Source: Thermobifida alba
GTDB taxonomy: Bacteria > Actinomycetota > Actinomycetes > Streptosporangiales > Streptosporangiaceae
Direction of reading: 5' to 3'
Assembly (NCBI RefSeq): GCF_023208015.1
Contig: NZ_CP051627.1
Span: 1,550,001 to 1,614,000, forward strand
DNA: 64,000 bases
This document shows, one piece after another, positions 47,935 through 56,825 of the stretch (position 1 is its first letter; every line of letters begins with the position of its first letter). The notes under the pieces are model-generated. The model was not told where the DNA came from. It saw only the letters and a list, made by a program, of their open reading frames with translations, and searched no databases. Both the position numbers and the translations under genes were made by a program.

Positions 47935-49235
47935 TGGGTGGCCTCCATGGCCTCAGCGAACTCCTCGGGGGTCATGTCGCCCAGGAACACCAGCTGCAGG
48001 TTGGTCAGCATGGTCTCGGCCGCCGACGGCGGGATCGCCTGGTCCCAGGACTGGGTGAAGGTGGGCGCGTCGGAGACGAGCTGGTAGGTGAAGGTGGTGA
48101 ACTCGGCGTGCTCGGTCTCGGCCAGCTTGTCCTCGATCCCGGCGACCGCGGGCACGTGGCCGATCTCGATGAGGTCCTCGACGTAGGCGTCGGAGGCCAT
48201 GCTCTCGACGAGGAAGTTGATCGCCTCCTGGGTGTTGGGGCTGTCGGAGTTGACGGAGAAGTAGTTGCTGGGGTTGCCGACGATCGCCGCGGGGTCGCCC
48301 TCGCCGTCCTCCAGCGCGGGGAAGGCGGCGAAGCCGAGGTCGCCGTTGGCCACGAAGTCGGGGTTGTTCTCGATCTGGTTGGACAGCTCCCAGGTACCCA
48401 TCAGGTACATCGCGCCCTTGCCGCTGGCCAGCACCGTGGAGGCGCTGCCGTTGTCAGAGGTCAGGGAGGAGAAGTTGTCGCCGAAGGCGCCGCGCTCGAC
48501 CAGGTCCTGGCACATCTCCAGGGCCTTGATGACGGCGGGGTCGCTCCAGGCGCCCTCCTCGCCGGCGGCGATGGCCTGGAACACGTCGGCGCCGCCGACG
48601 CGGTCCACCAGGTACTCCAGCCACATCAGCTCGGTCCAGGCCTGCGCGCCGGGCAGGACGATGGGGGTGACGCCTTCCTTCTTGAAGGTGTCGACGAGGT
48701 CGAGCAGGTCGTCGTAGGTGGCGGGGGGCTCCACGCCGGCGTCCTCGAAGACCTTCTTGTTGTAGAAGAGCACGACCGGCAGCACGCCCTGCATCGGGAC
48801 GCCGTAGTAGCTGCCGTCGATCTTGGCCACGTCCAGGACGCTGGGCAGGAAGGCCTCCTTGAACTCGGGGTTGGCCTCCAGCGCCTCGGTCAGGTCGACC
48901 ACCTGGTCGGCCTTGACGTACTCGGCGAGGTTGCCGCCGCCCCAGTTGAAGAAGACGTCGGGGGCCTCGGGCGAGCCGAGGGCCACCTGGATGCGCTGCT
49001 TGTAGGCGTCGTTGACGTAGGTGACGACCTCGCCCTCGATGCCGGCGTTCTCGCTGTAGGTGTCGACCGCGGTCTGCACGACCTCGTTGACCGTGGCGTC
49101 CTCGACCACCCACACCTCGACGCCGGGTCCGTCGTCGCCGGCTCCGGGGCCGGAGGTGCCGCAGGCGGTGGTCAGACCGAGCGCGAGCGCCACGAAGGCA
49201 CTGCCGAGCATGTGGGACCGGGTTATGCGTCTCAT
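47931..49235 (-). CDS. bxlE: Sugar-binding lipoprotein, BxlE-like
   Basis: A 434-residue binding protein from ATG 49235. The signal peptide is RSHMLGSAFVALALGLTTAC with Cys as the lipidated residue. Family 1 binding-protein features follow: DVFFNWGGGNLAEYVKADQV, GVPMQGVLPVVLFYNKKVFE and MYLMGTWELSNQIENNPDFV. It is first in the operon bxlE-bxlF-bxlG-GH43 and probably binds xylobiose. Two CGAAA/TTTCG palindromes lie upstream, matching control by the divergent LacI-type regulator. Confidence 0.85.
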   Translation of the reverse strand: MRRITRSHMLGSAFVALALGLTTACGTSGPGAGDDGPGVEVWVVEDATVNEVVQTAVDTYSENAGIEGEVVTYVNDAYKQRIQVALGSPEAPDVFFNWGGGNLAEYVKADQVVDLTEALEANPEFKEAFLPSVLDVAKIDGSYYGVPMQGVLPVVLFYNKKVFEDAGVEPPATYDDLLDLVDTFKKEGVTPIVLPGAQAWTELMWLEYLVDRVGGADVFQAIAAGEEGAWSDPAVIKALEMCQDLVERGAFGDNFSSLTSDNGSASTVLASGKGAMYLMGTWELSNQIENNPDFVANGDLGFAAFPALEDGEGDPAAIVGNPSNYFSVNSDSPNTQEAINFLVESMASDAYVEDLIEIGHVPAVAGIEDKLAETEHAEFTTFTYQLVSDAPTFTQSWDQAIPPSAAETMLTNLQLVFLGDMTPEEFAEAMEATQ

Positions 49236-49294
49236 GGGCGGGACACCGTCCTCGGGTTGGGGTTCAGGGGGATAGAACGACAGCTACCGAACTC

Positions 49295-49318
49295 CGAAAT
49301 ATTTCGAGAGTTTTCGAG
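49295..49318. promoter_or_regulatory. LacI-type operators upstream of bxlE-like gene
   Basis: A perfect palindrome CGAAATATTTCG (49295-49306) followed by a looser copy CGAGAGTTTTCG. It fits the CGAA-N-TTCG type boxes reported for BxlR-like regulators in streptomycetes. Confidence 0.6.
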
Positions 49319-49460
49319 ATAGAGACGCTAGATGTGCCCTAAATCTCCGTCAAGCCCCTGGGGGTCTCAGTCGAGTAACAGAGGTCACACCTCTCAGCGA
49401 AACTCCAGTACGGAAGGGTACGATCCCCGACACAGAAGCACAAAACACCATCCGCCACCC

Positions 49461-49485
49461 CCGAAAATTCCCCGAAAGGTTTCGG
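49461..49485. promoter_or_regulatory. LacI-type operators upstream of the regulator gene
   Basis: CCGAAAATTCCCCG followed by the palindrome CCGAAA-GG-TTTCGG (49472-49485), 46 bp before the regulator's GTG; suggests autoregulation. Confidence 0.55.
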
Positions 49486-49530
49486 ACTAGGATGGTCGCG
49501 CAAGCGCGTTCGACGTTCCCGAGGAGGCCC

Positions 49531-50544
49531 GTGTCCAGACGACGTCCCACCCTGGCCGAGGTGGCCCGTCAGGCCGGTGTCTCGGTTTCCACCGTCTCCA
49601 AGGTGGTCAACGGCCACCTCGACGTGGCCGCCGAAACCCGACGCCAGGTCGAACAGCTCCTCGAACAGCACCAGTACCGGCCACGACGCTCCCCCAGCCG
49701 CCGCCGTGTGGGGCTCATCGACCTGGTCTTCCAGGACCTGGACAACTCCTGGGCGATGCAGATCCTGCACGGGGTGGAGCAGGCCGCCCACGAGCAGGGC
49801 GTCGGGGTGGTCGTCTCCGCCGTGCGCGACGAACCCAGCCGCTCCGTCCGCCGCTGGCTGGACAACGTCCGCGCCCGCAGCACCGACGGCGTGGTGCTGG
49901 TGCTGTCGGAACTGTCGCCCGAGCAGCGCTCCCAACTGGACGCGCTGGGCGTCCCCGTGGCCGTGGTCGACCCGGTCGGCGACCTCGCCCACGACGTCCC
50001 CGCGGTGGGCACCACCAACTGGGCGGGCGGCCTGGCCGCCACCCGGCACCTCATCGAACTGGGCCACACCCGCATCGCCACCATCAGCGGCCCCACCCGC
50101 GTGCTGTGCAGCCGCGCCCGGGTGGACGGCTACCGCAGCGCGCTGGACGCCGCGGGCCTGACCGTGCCCGAGGAGTACATCGGCCACGGCGACTTCACCA
50201 TCCCCGGCGGCTACACCACGACCCACCGGCTGATGCAGCTGCCCGAGCCGCCCACCGCGATCTTCGCCGGCTCCGACATGATGGCCCGCGGCGCCTACGA
50301 GGCCCTGTTCGAACTCGGCCTGCGGGTGCCGCACGACATCAGCGTGGTCGGCTTCGACGACCTGCCGGAGGCCGCCTGGGCGGCGCCGCCGCTGACCACG
50401 GTGCGCCAGCCGCTCAGCGAGATGGGGCAGATGGCCACCCGCACCCTGCTGCGCATGGTCAACGGGGAGGACCCCAGTTCCCGCCGCGTGGAGCTCGCCA
50501 CCGAACTGGTGACCCGTGCCAGCACCGCGCCCCCGCCCCGCTGA
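49531..50544 (+). CDS. bxlR: LacI-family regulator, BxlR-like
   Basis: A 337-residue repressor; GTG 49531 is chosen for its GAGGAGG site, 39 bp after the longer possible start. The LacI helix-turn-helix is PTLAEVARQAGVSVSTVSKV with hinge VNGHLDVAAETRRQVEQLLE. The periplasmic-binding-like domain follows (GLIDLVFQDLDNSWAMQILH ... VVGFDDLPEAAWAAPPLTTV). It is divergent from the BxlEFG/GH43 operon, and the shared gap carries CGAAA/TTTCG palindromes. The inducer is probably xylose or xylobiose. Confidence 0.85.
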   Translation: MSRRRPTLAEVARQAGVSVSTVSKVVNGHLDVAAETRRQVEQLLEQHQYRPRRSPSRRRVGLIDLVFQDLDNSWAMQILHGVEQAAHEQGVGVVVSAVRDEPSRSVRRWLDNVRARSTDGVVLVLSELSPEQRSQLDALGVPVAVVDPVGDLAHDVPAVGTTNWAGGLAATRHLIELGHTRIATISGPTRVLCSRARVDGYRSALDAAGLTVPEEYIGHGDFTIPGGYTTTHRLMQLPEPPTAIFAGSDMMARGAYEALFELGLRVPHDISVVGFDDLPEAAWAAPPLTTVRQPLSEMGQMATRTLLRMVNGEDPSSRRVELATELVTRASTAPPPR

Positions 50545-50613
50545 CCCCGCCCCGACAGGGCGCTCGCACGGACTGGGCGCGTCCGCGTCCTCGGCCATGC
50601 GACGGAGGCAGCC

Positions 50614-50964
50614 TTGACCGACCGCATCCGGCACGCCGCGCCCGAACCGTCCCCCGTCCCCGACGCACCGCTGCTGCGCCACCTCGTCGGCGACGCGCTG
50701 CGCCGGGCCCGCCGGGAACGGGGCCCGATCCTGCGCGAGGCCGCCGAGGCCGCCCGGGGGTCCCTGCCCTACCTGTCGGAGATCGAACGCGGCCGCAAGG
50801 AGCCCTCCTCGGAGGCGCCGGCCGCCGTCTACCGCGCCCTGGACCTGCGCCTGGCCGACCTGCTCGGCGGCATCACCGGCCGGCTCTCCCCCGTCTGCGC
50901 CCCCGTGTCCGCGCCGCACCGCACCACCCCGGCCGCCCAGCAGGCGCTGGCGCTGGCGGCCTGA
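50614..50964 (+). CDS. XRE-type regulator, ClgR/PopR-like
   Basis: A 116-residue DNA-binding protein from TTG 50614. The helix-turn-helix region LRRARRERGPILREAAEAAR, GSLPYLSEIERGRKEPSSEA and AVYRALDLRLADLLG is the ClgR/PopR pattern; these regulators activate clpP genes in actinomycetes. The C-terminus ends TTPAAQQALALAA, and such Ala-ended tails make ClgR/PopR substrates of the Clp protease they control. Next to it, convergent, lie two ruined clpP genes, so its original target has been lost. Confidence 0.7.
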   Translation: MTDRIRHAAPEPSPVPDAPLLRHLVGDALRRARRERGPILREAAEAARGSLPYLSEIERGRKEPSSEAPAAVYRALDLRLADLLGGITGRLSPVCAPVSAPHRTTPAAQQALALAA

Positions 50965-51059
50965 CCCGCAGGCTCCGGGCCCGGGGGTCCGACCACCCCG
51001 CGAGGTGCGCCCCGGGCCCCGCCGGCACCGGCGGGTGCGTCCAGGCCGCGGCGGTCAGC

Positions 51060-51473
51060 GGAGGGCGGCCGTCGGGCCCCTCCGGACCGTGTCCGCGGGC
51101 CCGTGCGGCGGTGAGGCCCCTTCGCGGTCGGCGGCGCGGCGCAGTGCCGCCCCGTCCTGCCCGGTGCGGCGGGCCGACTTCTCCTCCGCCTCGGCACGGA
51201 CACCCGGTGCCTCGGCCGCCCGGCCCCGTGCCGACCGCGGGGCCGTCGGGCCGCACGTACCGCGTCGTGTCGTCGACCGCGGTCGCGCGGTCACCGAACC
51301 GCCCGGGGAGCAGCGGCAGGGGTGGATGCCGGGGCCGGGGCTCTCCGTCTTCGGGCGCAGCAGCTGTGCCACGACCGCGGTGGCTCCGTCGCCGTCGAGG
51401 GACTGCCCGAAAAGACGATCCGCTGCCCGGCCGGGGCGCGCGCCCCGGCCGTGGGAACCGCGTGGCGGCTCAC
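51060..51473 (-). pseudogene. Decayed clpP (second copy)
   Basis: GTG 51473 opens VSRHAVPTAGARAPAGQRIV, FSG, matching the ClpP start RIVFLG. The reading then moves between frames: QSLDGDGATAVVAQLLRPKT, then IHPCRCSPGGSVTAR (compare LYINSPGGSVTAG), AVDDTTRYVRPDGPAV (AIYDTMRYV), and finally RAEAEEKSARRTGQDGAALR with ADREG and DTV (compare ARHTGQ ... DTDRD ... DTV). At least two frameshifts and loss of the central catalytic part make this a pseudogene. It starts 18 bp after the first clpP relic, as in a clpP pair operon. Confidence 0.65.
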
Positions 51474-51491
51474 GCCCGCTCCCCCGCTCCG

Positions 51492-52030
51492 TCACGGCCG
51501 TCGGGGCCACGAAGCCGTGGCCGCGCGCGCCGAGGCGTGCGCCACGACGTGGTCGACCATCCCGTGGTCGCGGGCCTGCCCGGCGGTGAACCAGCGGTCG
51601 CGGCGGCGGTCGCGCTCCACCGCCTCCACGCTCTGCCCGGTGTGGCGGGCGATCAGTTCCAGCACGAGGCGCCTGGTGTGCGGCGGGCTGCAGCGCTTGC
51701 CGGGGGTGCCCACGCGCAGCAGGAACCGCCCCGTGCTCGCGGCGCGGCCCAGAGCGAGGGTGGCCACGTCGTTGGGGACGAACCGGATCGTGTCGTCGAC
51801 GGCCATGCCCGCGTCCCCCGAGCCGCCCGGCGAGTTGATGCAGAGGCTGGTGTCGCGCTCGTCGTCCTCGGCGGCCGGCAGCAGTTGCGCGCAGACGCGG
51901 TCGGCGGCGGTGTCGACCTCCTGTCGAGCACCGCGATGCGTTCGTGCAGCAGCCGGGCGGCCGGCTGGTCGTCGACGGCCGTGCCCGTCAGCGGGACGGC
52001 GGTGGGTCCGGGCAGGACGGGGCGCACGCC
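51492..52030 (-). pseudogene. Decayed clpP (first copy)
   Basis: The N-terminal piece LTGTAVDDQPAARLLHERIA, VLD is in one frame. After a shift near 51925 the text is REVDTAADRVCAQLLPAAED, TSLCINSPGGSGDAGMAVDD, IRFVPNDVATLALGRAASTG (Ser kept), FLLRVGTPGKRC, then directly RRLVLELIARHTGQSVEAVE, DRWFTAGQARDHGMVDHVV. The roughly 40 residues with the catalytic His (MMHQPS region) are missing. The deletion argues for true decay rather than a sequencing error. Stop at 51492. Confidence 0.75.
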
Positions 52031-52123
52031 TCCTCCTCGGTGCCGGCGGTGGTCGCGCCGTCTCCGGACTCGCCGCGCGCCGGGTCCGCGCACGGGCTTG
52101 GCCGCCGTGCGGAGGTCTGCGCA

Positions 52124-52164
52124 CGGCAGAAGGGGCGGCCCCGCCGGGGCCGCCCCTTCTGCCG
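52124..52164 (-). terminator. Long perfect hairpin after the deacetylase gene
   Basis: A 20-bp perfect inverted repeat (52124-52143 with 52145-52164), 19 bp after the deacetylase stop. It separates that gene from the clpP relics. Confidence 0.75.
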
Positions 52165-52182
52165 TGTCCGCCGGCGCGGGCC

Positions 52183-53649
52183 TCAGTCGCGCCGCGAGTA
52201 GGCCACGCCGGGCTCCAGGGTGCGGTCGCCGAACAGTTCGGTGACCGTCACGAAGTGGTAGCCCTTGGCGTGCAGCTGGCTGAGCACCTCGGGCACGGCG
52301 TCCACGGTGGGCCGGTGGATGTCGTGGAAGAGCACGATGCTGCCGGGCCGGGTGCCCGACACGGCCGACTCGATGGTCTTGTTCTTGTTGCGGTGCTGCC
52401 AGTCCAGGGTGTCGACGTCCCACAGGATCAGCGGGTAGTCGATGTTGGCCTGGGTGGTCTCGTTGAACGACCCGTAGGGCGGGCGGACGGTGGTCCGTTC
52501 CACCCCGACGGCCTCCTCGATGGCCGCCCAGGTCTTCTCGATGTCCTCGTGCACCGCCTCCCCGCTCTTGGTGGCGAGGTTGTCGTGCTTCCAGGAGTGG
52601 TTGGCGATCTCGTGGCCGGCCTCGGCGGCGGCCCGCACCGTGTCGGGGTCGTGCTCGGTGAGCTGGCCCAGCACGTAGAAGGTGGCCTTGGCCGAGTAGG
52701 CGTCCAGGTGCTCCAGCAGCAGCCGGGTGTCGGCTCCGGGGCCGTCGTCGAAGGTCAGCGCCACGCACGGCACGCGGTCGCAGTCGATGTGGTAGCCGGG
52801 GGCGTGGTCGGAGGGCAGCTCCAGGCCCTCCTCGCCGTCCACCACCGCCTTCCGCGCGGTGCGGCCGAACCGGGACAGCAGCGGCTCGCTGTCGGCCACG
52901 GTCACCTGCACCTCCTCCTCGGCGACCTCGCCCGGGCTGAAGCTCACCACCAGGTCGCCCGCGGCGTCGAAGCCGAGGTCGGCCAGGGCCGAGCCCGCGC
53001 GTTCGGCGGCGCTCTTGCGCACCGCCTCGGGGTCGACCAGGCCGGGGTCCGCGTCCTCGGGGGCCTCGGGCAGTTCGTCCTGGGCGGCGGGCAGCCCCTC
53101 GGGCATGGCGTCGGCGGCCACACCGTGCTCCTCGTCCAGGGCCAGCGCCACCCGCGCCGCGAGCTGGTCGATCGCCTCCTCGCCGTTGAGCAGCGCGGTC
53201 CACGGCAGGGCCTCGCCGGAGGCCGCGTCGTACCAGTGGGTGGAGGCCTCCACCCGTTCACCGGCCTGGGAGACGACCCGCGCCCCCAGCACCCCGCCGG
53301 AGGCCACCAGGAACTCGGCGTGCTGCTTCAGCTCACCGCCCTGCCCCCCGGTGATGAACTCGGTCTCCCGCTCGGCCATGGTGGTGCGCACCTCGACGGT
53401 GAAGTCGGTGGCCCCCGGCACCACCGGATAGCTGCTGGTGATCGTCGTGCCGCCGGCGGACACGGCGTGCTCGGCGGTGCTCAGCCCCTCGATCCAGGTG
53501 GGGTCGACCGTGTGCAGCCCCTCGGGCAGCGTCTCCTCGTCTCCGGTCAGGCCCCCGAGCTCCCCCAGCGCCGTACAGGCGCCGAGCGGCACCACCATCG
53601 TGACCGCGCACAGGCTGACCAGCTGCCTCTTCCATGTTTTCCACACCAC
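52183..53649 (-). CDS. Lipoprotein polysaccharide deacetylase (CE4, NodB domain)
   Basis: A 488-residue surface enzyme. Start GTG 53649, or the next GTG. The signal peptide KTWKRQLVSLCAVTMVVPLG is followed by lipobox LGAC. Residues about 40-290 form an N-terminal domain without clear name (DUF3298/RsiV-like text such as EEAIDQLAARVALAL). The NodB domain has motif 1 VALTFDDGPGADT, motif 2 IANHSWKHDNLATK, motif 3 TTVRPPYGSFNET, DVDTLDW and the final SIVLFHDIHRPT. All metal and base residues are present. It probably removes acetyl groups from peptidoglycan. Confidence 0.9.
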   Translation of the reverse strand: MVWKTWKRQLVSLCAVTMVVPLGACTALGELGGLTGDEETLPEGLHTVDPTWIEGLSTAEHAVSAGGTTITSSYPVVPGATDFTVEVRTTMAERETEFITGGQGGELKQHAEFLVASGGVLGARVVSQAGERVEASTHWYDAASGEALPWTALLNGEEAIDQLAARVALALDEEHGVAADAMPEGLPAAQDELPEAPEDADPGLVDPEAVRKSAAERAGSALADLGFDAAGDLVVSFSPGEVAEEEVQVTVADSEPLLSRFGRTARKAVVDGEEGLELPSDHAPGYHIDCDRVPCVALTFDDGPGADTRLLLEHLDAYSAKATFYVLGQLTEHDPDTVRAAAEAGHEIANHSWKHDNLATKSGEAVHEDIEKTWAAIEEAVGVERTTVRPPYGSFNETTQANIDYPLILWDVDTLDWQHRNKNKTIESAVSGTRPGSIVLFHDIHRPTVDAVPEVLSQLHAKGYHFVTVTELFGDRTLEPGVAYSRRD

Positions 53650-53993
53650 TGCGAACCGACCTAACGAGTGAGAAAGGGCGTGCGGGAGCTGACGAGTCGA
53701 TCCGGGACCGGGGATCGGTGAGGCGCCGGCGGCGCCGTCGACTGAAAGTTACGTCCCGCCACTGGGCCTCGGGGAGCAACGACGCACGGCGCAGTGACAG
53801 ACTTGGGGGTTTCGATGGCTGGACACGACCATTCCGACGGTAACAGTTGGCGATGGGGTCGTATCAAACAGCCTGCGGACGCTCTTCGCAAATGGACAGG
53901 ACACACCTGTCCGCCTCCCTCCACTCGTGGCTGTGTGTAGTTATATGGGCATCGACGGTGATGTCGGCGGGTGTGCCTCGGTGGGTGATCGCT

Positions 53994-54995
53994 ATGCGGG
54001 CTCTGGTGACCGGAGGGGCCGGGTTCATCGGCTCCCACCTGGTCGACTCCCTGCTCGCCCGCGGCCACGACGTGGTGGTCCTCGACGACCTGTCCACCGG
54101 TTCACGCACCAACCTGGTCCACGCGCTGCGCGACCCGCGGGCGCGTTTCGTCCACGCGTCGGTGCTGGACGAGCGCGCGCTGCGCGACGCCGTGGCCGAC
54201 CGCGACACGGTCTTCCACCTGGCCGCGCCGGTGGGCGCCCGTGTCGTGGGCGTCGACCCGGTGCGGACCGTGCACGTCAACGTCACCGGCACCGAACGGG
54301 TGCTGGCCGCGGCCCTGGAACGGGGCTGCCGCCTGCTGTTCGCCTCCGGCGGCGAGGTCTACGGACGCTGCGACGGCGAGGCGCTGCGCGAGCACGACGA
54401 CCGCGTCCTGGGCTCGGCCCAGGAGGGGCGCTGGTGCACCGCGGTCACCAAGGGGCTGGGCGAGTACCTGGTCACCCGCTACGCCCGCGAGTACGGGATG
54501 CCCGCGGTGATCGCCCGCCTGTTCGACGTGACCGGGCCGCGCCAGAGCGCCGACCACGGGCACGTGCTGCCCGCCTTCGTGGAGCAGGCCGTGCACGGCC
54601 GCCCCATCACCGTGCACGGGGACGGCTCCCAGACCCGCTGCTTCTGCTCGGTGCACGACGCCGTGGCCGCCCTGCTCGCCCTGATCGAGCAGCCCCGGGC
54701 CTACGGCCGCGCCGTCAACATCGGCGCCACCCGGCCCACCAGCATCATGGACCTGGCCCGGCGCGTGCGCTTCCTCACCCGGTCGACCAGCGAGATCGTG
54801 ACCATCGACCACCGGGTGGCCCGCGGCCCCCACTACGACCCGACCCGCCACCGCGCCCCGGACACCTCCCTGGCCGCCGCCCTGATCGGCTGGCGGGCCA
54901 CCACCGGCCTGGACACGATCATCACCGAGACCATCGACGCCCTCTCCGCTCCCACACCCCTGCTCCCCCTGTTCGACGGCGACCTGACCGCCTGA
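53994..54995 (+). CDS. NAD-dependent epimerase/dehydratase-like protein lacking catalytic residues
   Basis: A 333-residue extended SDR from ATG 53994. NAD motif LVTGGAGFIGSHLVDSLLAR and VVVLDDLSTG are intact. The usual S/T before SEVYG is Gly (LLFASGGEVYG), and the Y-x-x-x-K catalytic pair reads T-x-x-x-K (RWCTAVTKGLGEYL), so the key Tyr is missing. The C-terminal half is normal (RLFDVTGPRQSADHGHVLPA, VHGDGSQTRCFCSVHDAVAA, NIGATRPTSIMDLARRV). It may bind NAD-sugar without epimerising it, or use another mechanism. Confidence 0.82.
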   Translation: MRALVTGGAGFIGSHLVDSLLARGHDVVVLDDLSTGSRTNLVHALRDPRARFVHASVLDERALRDAVADRDTVFHLAAPVGARVVGVDPVRTVHVNVTGTERVLAAALERGCRLLFASGGEVYGRCDGEALREHDDRVLGSAQEGRWCTAVTKGLGEYLVTRYAREYGMPAVIARLFDVTGPRQSADHGHVLPAFVEQAVHGRPITVHGDGSQTRCFCSVHDAVAALLALIEQPRAYGRAVNIGATRPTSIMDLARRVRFLTRSTSEIVTIDHRVARGPHYDPTRHRAPDTSLAAALIGWRATTGLDTIITETIDALSAPTPLLPLFDGDLTA

Positions 54996-55152
54996 CCCGC
55001 ACAACACCCGCTTGGATCGCCGCGGCACCGGAAAAGTTCCCCGGCGCCGCCCCCGCACCCCGCCCATAACGAATCGGGCGAGAAGTCCCGGCATGCCCAC
55101 CGCTCTGGGATCATGGACCCGACCCCCTCGTCAGCCACGGAACGGAACGACC

Positions 55153-55566
55153 ATGGTCCACGAAGGCTGGGGACACTTCGGCCGTCCCGCGCAGCACGGC
55201 ACCGGCGGCTGGGGGGTGCCTCCCCTGCACTCCCACCCCGCGCCGTTCCCGCCGCCCGCCCCGATGTACCCCCACCAGGCGCCGCCGTCCGGCCCCTCGA
55301 CCAGCACGATCCTGTCGCTGGTCTGCAACGCCCTGGCGCTGTGCACCTGCTACGGGACGGTGCCCGCCACCGTGGGCACCGTGCTGTCCATCATCGCGCT
55401 CGTCCAGGCCGCCGACCACCCGGACACGGCCCGCAAGCTCACCATCGGCAGCTGGATCAGCTTCGGGGTCTCCGTCGCCTTCCTCGTCCTGACCCTCCTG
55501 CTCTACGTCCTGTACGGCGCGGTGCTGTTCAGCCTCACCACCGACCCCGCCTACTCCACCTACTGA
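55153..55566 (+). CDS. Small membrane protein with two helices
   Basis: A 137-residue protein from ATG 55153. A Gly/Pro/His-rich cytosolic N-terminus (about 50 residues) precedes two hydrophobic segments (TILSLVCNALALCTCYGTVP with VGTVLSIIALV, and WISFGVSVAFLVLTLLLYVL). The layout is that of DUF4190-like/CD225-like actinobacterial membrane proteins. Function unknown. Confidence 0.7.
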   Translation: MVHEGWGHFGRPAQHGTGGWGVPPLHSHPAPFPPPAPMYPHQAPPSGPSTSTILSLVCNALALCTCYGTVPATVGTVLSIIALVQAADHPDTARKLTIGSWISFGVSVAFLVLTLLLYVLYGAVLFSLTTDPAYSTY

Positions 55567-55576
55567 CCCGGCCCGC

Positions 55577-56686
55577 TCAGATACGCGGCGTCCGGGTCAG
55601 CTCCGGCATCCCTCCGGGGAAGAGCACCGCACGCGGGTCGGCCAGGTCCACGCCGTCCAGCGCCGCCGCGGCACGGCTCAGCTCCGGGTTGTCGAGGTGG
55701 CCGGCGACCGTCGAGATGATCTCCCGCAGCGCCTCCACCACGTCCACCCCGCGGCTCACCGACGCGTACCGGGCGGCCACCGCCGGGGTCCGCGACTGGC
55801 AGGCCGCGCAGTGCAGCAGCACCCGCCGGCCCTCCGCGCGCAGCCGCGCCACCGTCCGCGCCGCCTCGTCCAGCACGAAGTGCAGGTTGCGGTTGGCGCC
55901 CGGCCGGTCGTGCAGCCACACCTCGACGACGTCCTGCGGTCCCAGGTGCGCGGGCTGGTCGCCGGTGCCCATCCGGCACAGCGACACCACCGCCCCGGCG
56001 TCGGCGCTGTCGCGCACGTACTCCATGGTGCACAGCACCACCCCGGGGTCGTGGGGGTGGGGCACCGCGAACGACCGGCGGTTCTCCCGGTCCAGTCCGG
56101 GCACCACCTGGGTCCGCCGCTGCGGCCACTCCTCGGGCGCGTCCCCGCGCGCGGCGACCAGCGCGGCCGTGACCAGGGTGCGCGGCGGCACCGTTGCGGC
56201 GAGCTCCCGCTGGGCGGCCAGCGGGATCCCCGACACCCCCCAGCCCGCACCGGCCAGCGCCCCCGCGTAGCGGGCCGCCGCCGCCCCGCCCCGCTCGTGG
56301 GCCGCCCGTACCGCCGCCACCAGCTGGGAGCACGGGAAGACGCCGCGTGCCGGGTCCAGCGGCGGCGCCGGGGTCTCCACGACCGCGCGCCATCCCACCA
56401 GCGCCGGGTGCTCCCCGCGCCGCCCGGCGCCGGGCGGCGGCTCCCCGCGCACCGCGCTGAGCCGCACCGCCCGCATCCACCGCCGCTCGGGTCCGCCCGC
56501 TCCCACGGAGTCCGCGTCGTCGGCGAGGCCGCGCAGCGCCCCGGCGACCCGGCCGCCCACCCCCGCCAGGTACTCCGCCTCCGTCTGCGCGCGCTCCCCC
56601 ACCAGCAGCGGCGCCACCGCGCCGCCCACCATCGCCCCGGCCACCCGGTCCCAGACCGCGTCCCAGGTGCCCCACGCCCACGCCAT
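55577..56686 (-). CDS. ADP-ribosylglycohydrolase-like protein with C-terminal phosphatase domain
   Basis: A 369-residue protein; ATG 56686 follows GGAGGAG. The N-terminus ([19 protein letters not shown]) resembles DraG-type ADP-ribosylglycohydrolases, but the domain is short and the metal-binding Asp/Glu motifs are not seen. The C-terminal 160 residues form a dual-specificity phosphatase fold: [30 protein letters not shown], and the P-loop [15 protein letters not shown] with catalytic Cys and Arg (HC-x5-R). I infer an active phosphatase on an inactive glycohydrolase scaffold. Divergent from fdhD. Confidence 0.75.
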   Translation of the reverse strand: MAWAWGTWDAVWDRVAGAMVGGAVAPLLVGERAQTEAEYLAGVGGRVAGALRGLADDADSVGAGGPERRWMRAVRLSAVRGEPPPGAGRRGEHPALVGWRAVVETPAPPLDPARGVFPCSQLVAAVRAAHERGGAAAARYAGALAGAGWGVSGIPLAAQRELAATVPPRTLVTAALVAARGDAPEEWPQRRTQVVPGLDRENRRSFAVPHPHDPGVVLCTMEYVRDSADAGAVVSLCRMGTGDQPAHLGPQDVVEVWLHDRPGANRNLHFVLDEAARTVARLRAEGRRVLLHCAACQSRTPAVAARYASVSRGVDVVEALREIISTVAGHLDNPELSRAAAALDGVDLADPRAVLFPGGMPELTRTPRI

Positions 56687-56825
56687 CGCCGTCTCCTCCC
56701 CGCTGCGCGTCCGCGACGTCCCGTGCTGTTCTTCCCCCGGCCCCGCCGCCCACCCGTCCCGTCCGGGGCGCGGAAGGGGTAGTTTGGCGGCGTCCCCACC
56801 TTCGAGGACGGCGGGAGGAGCGGGA

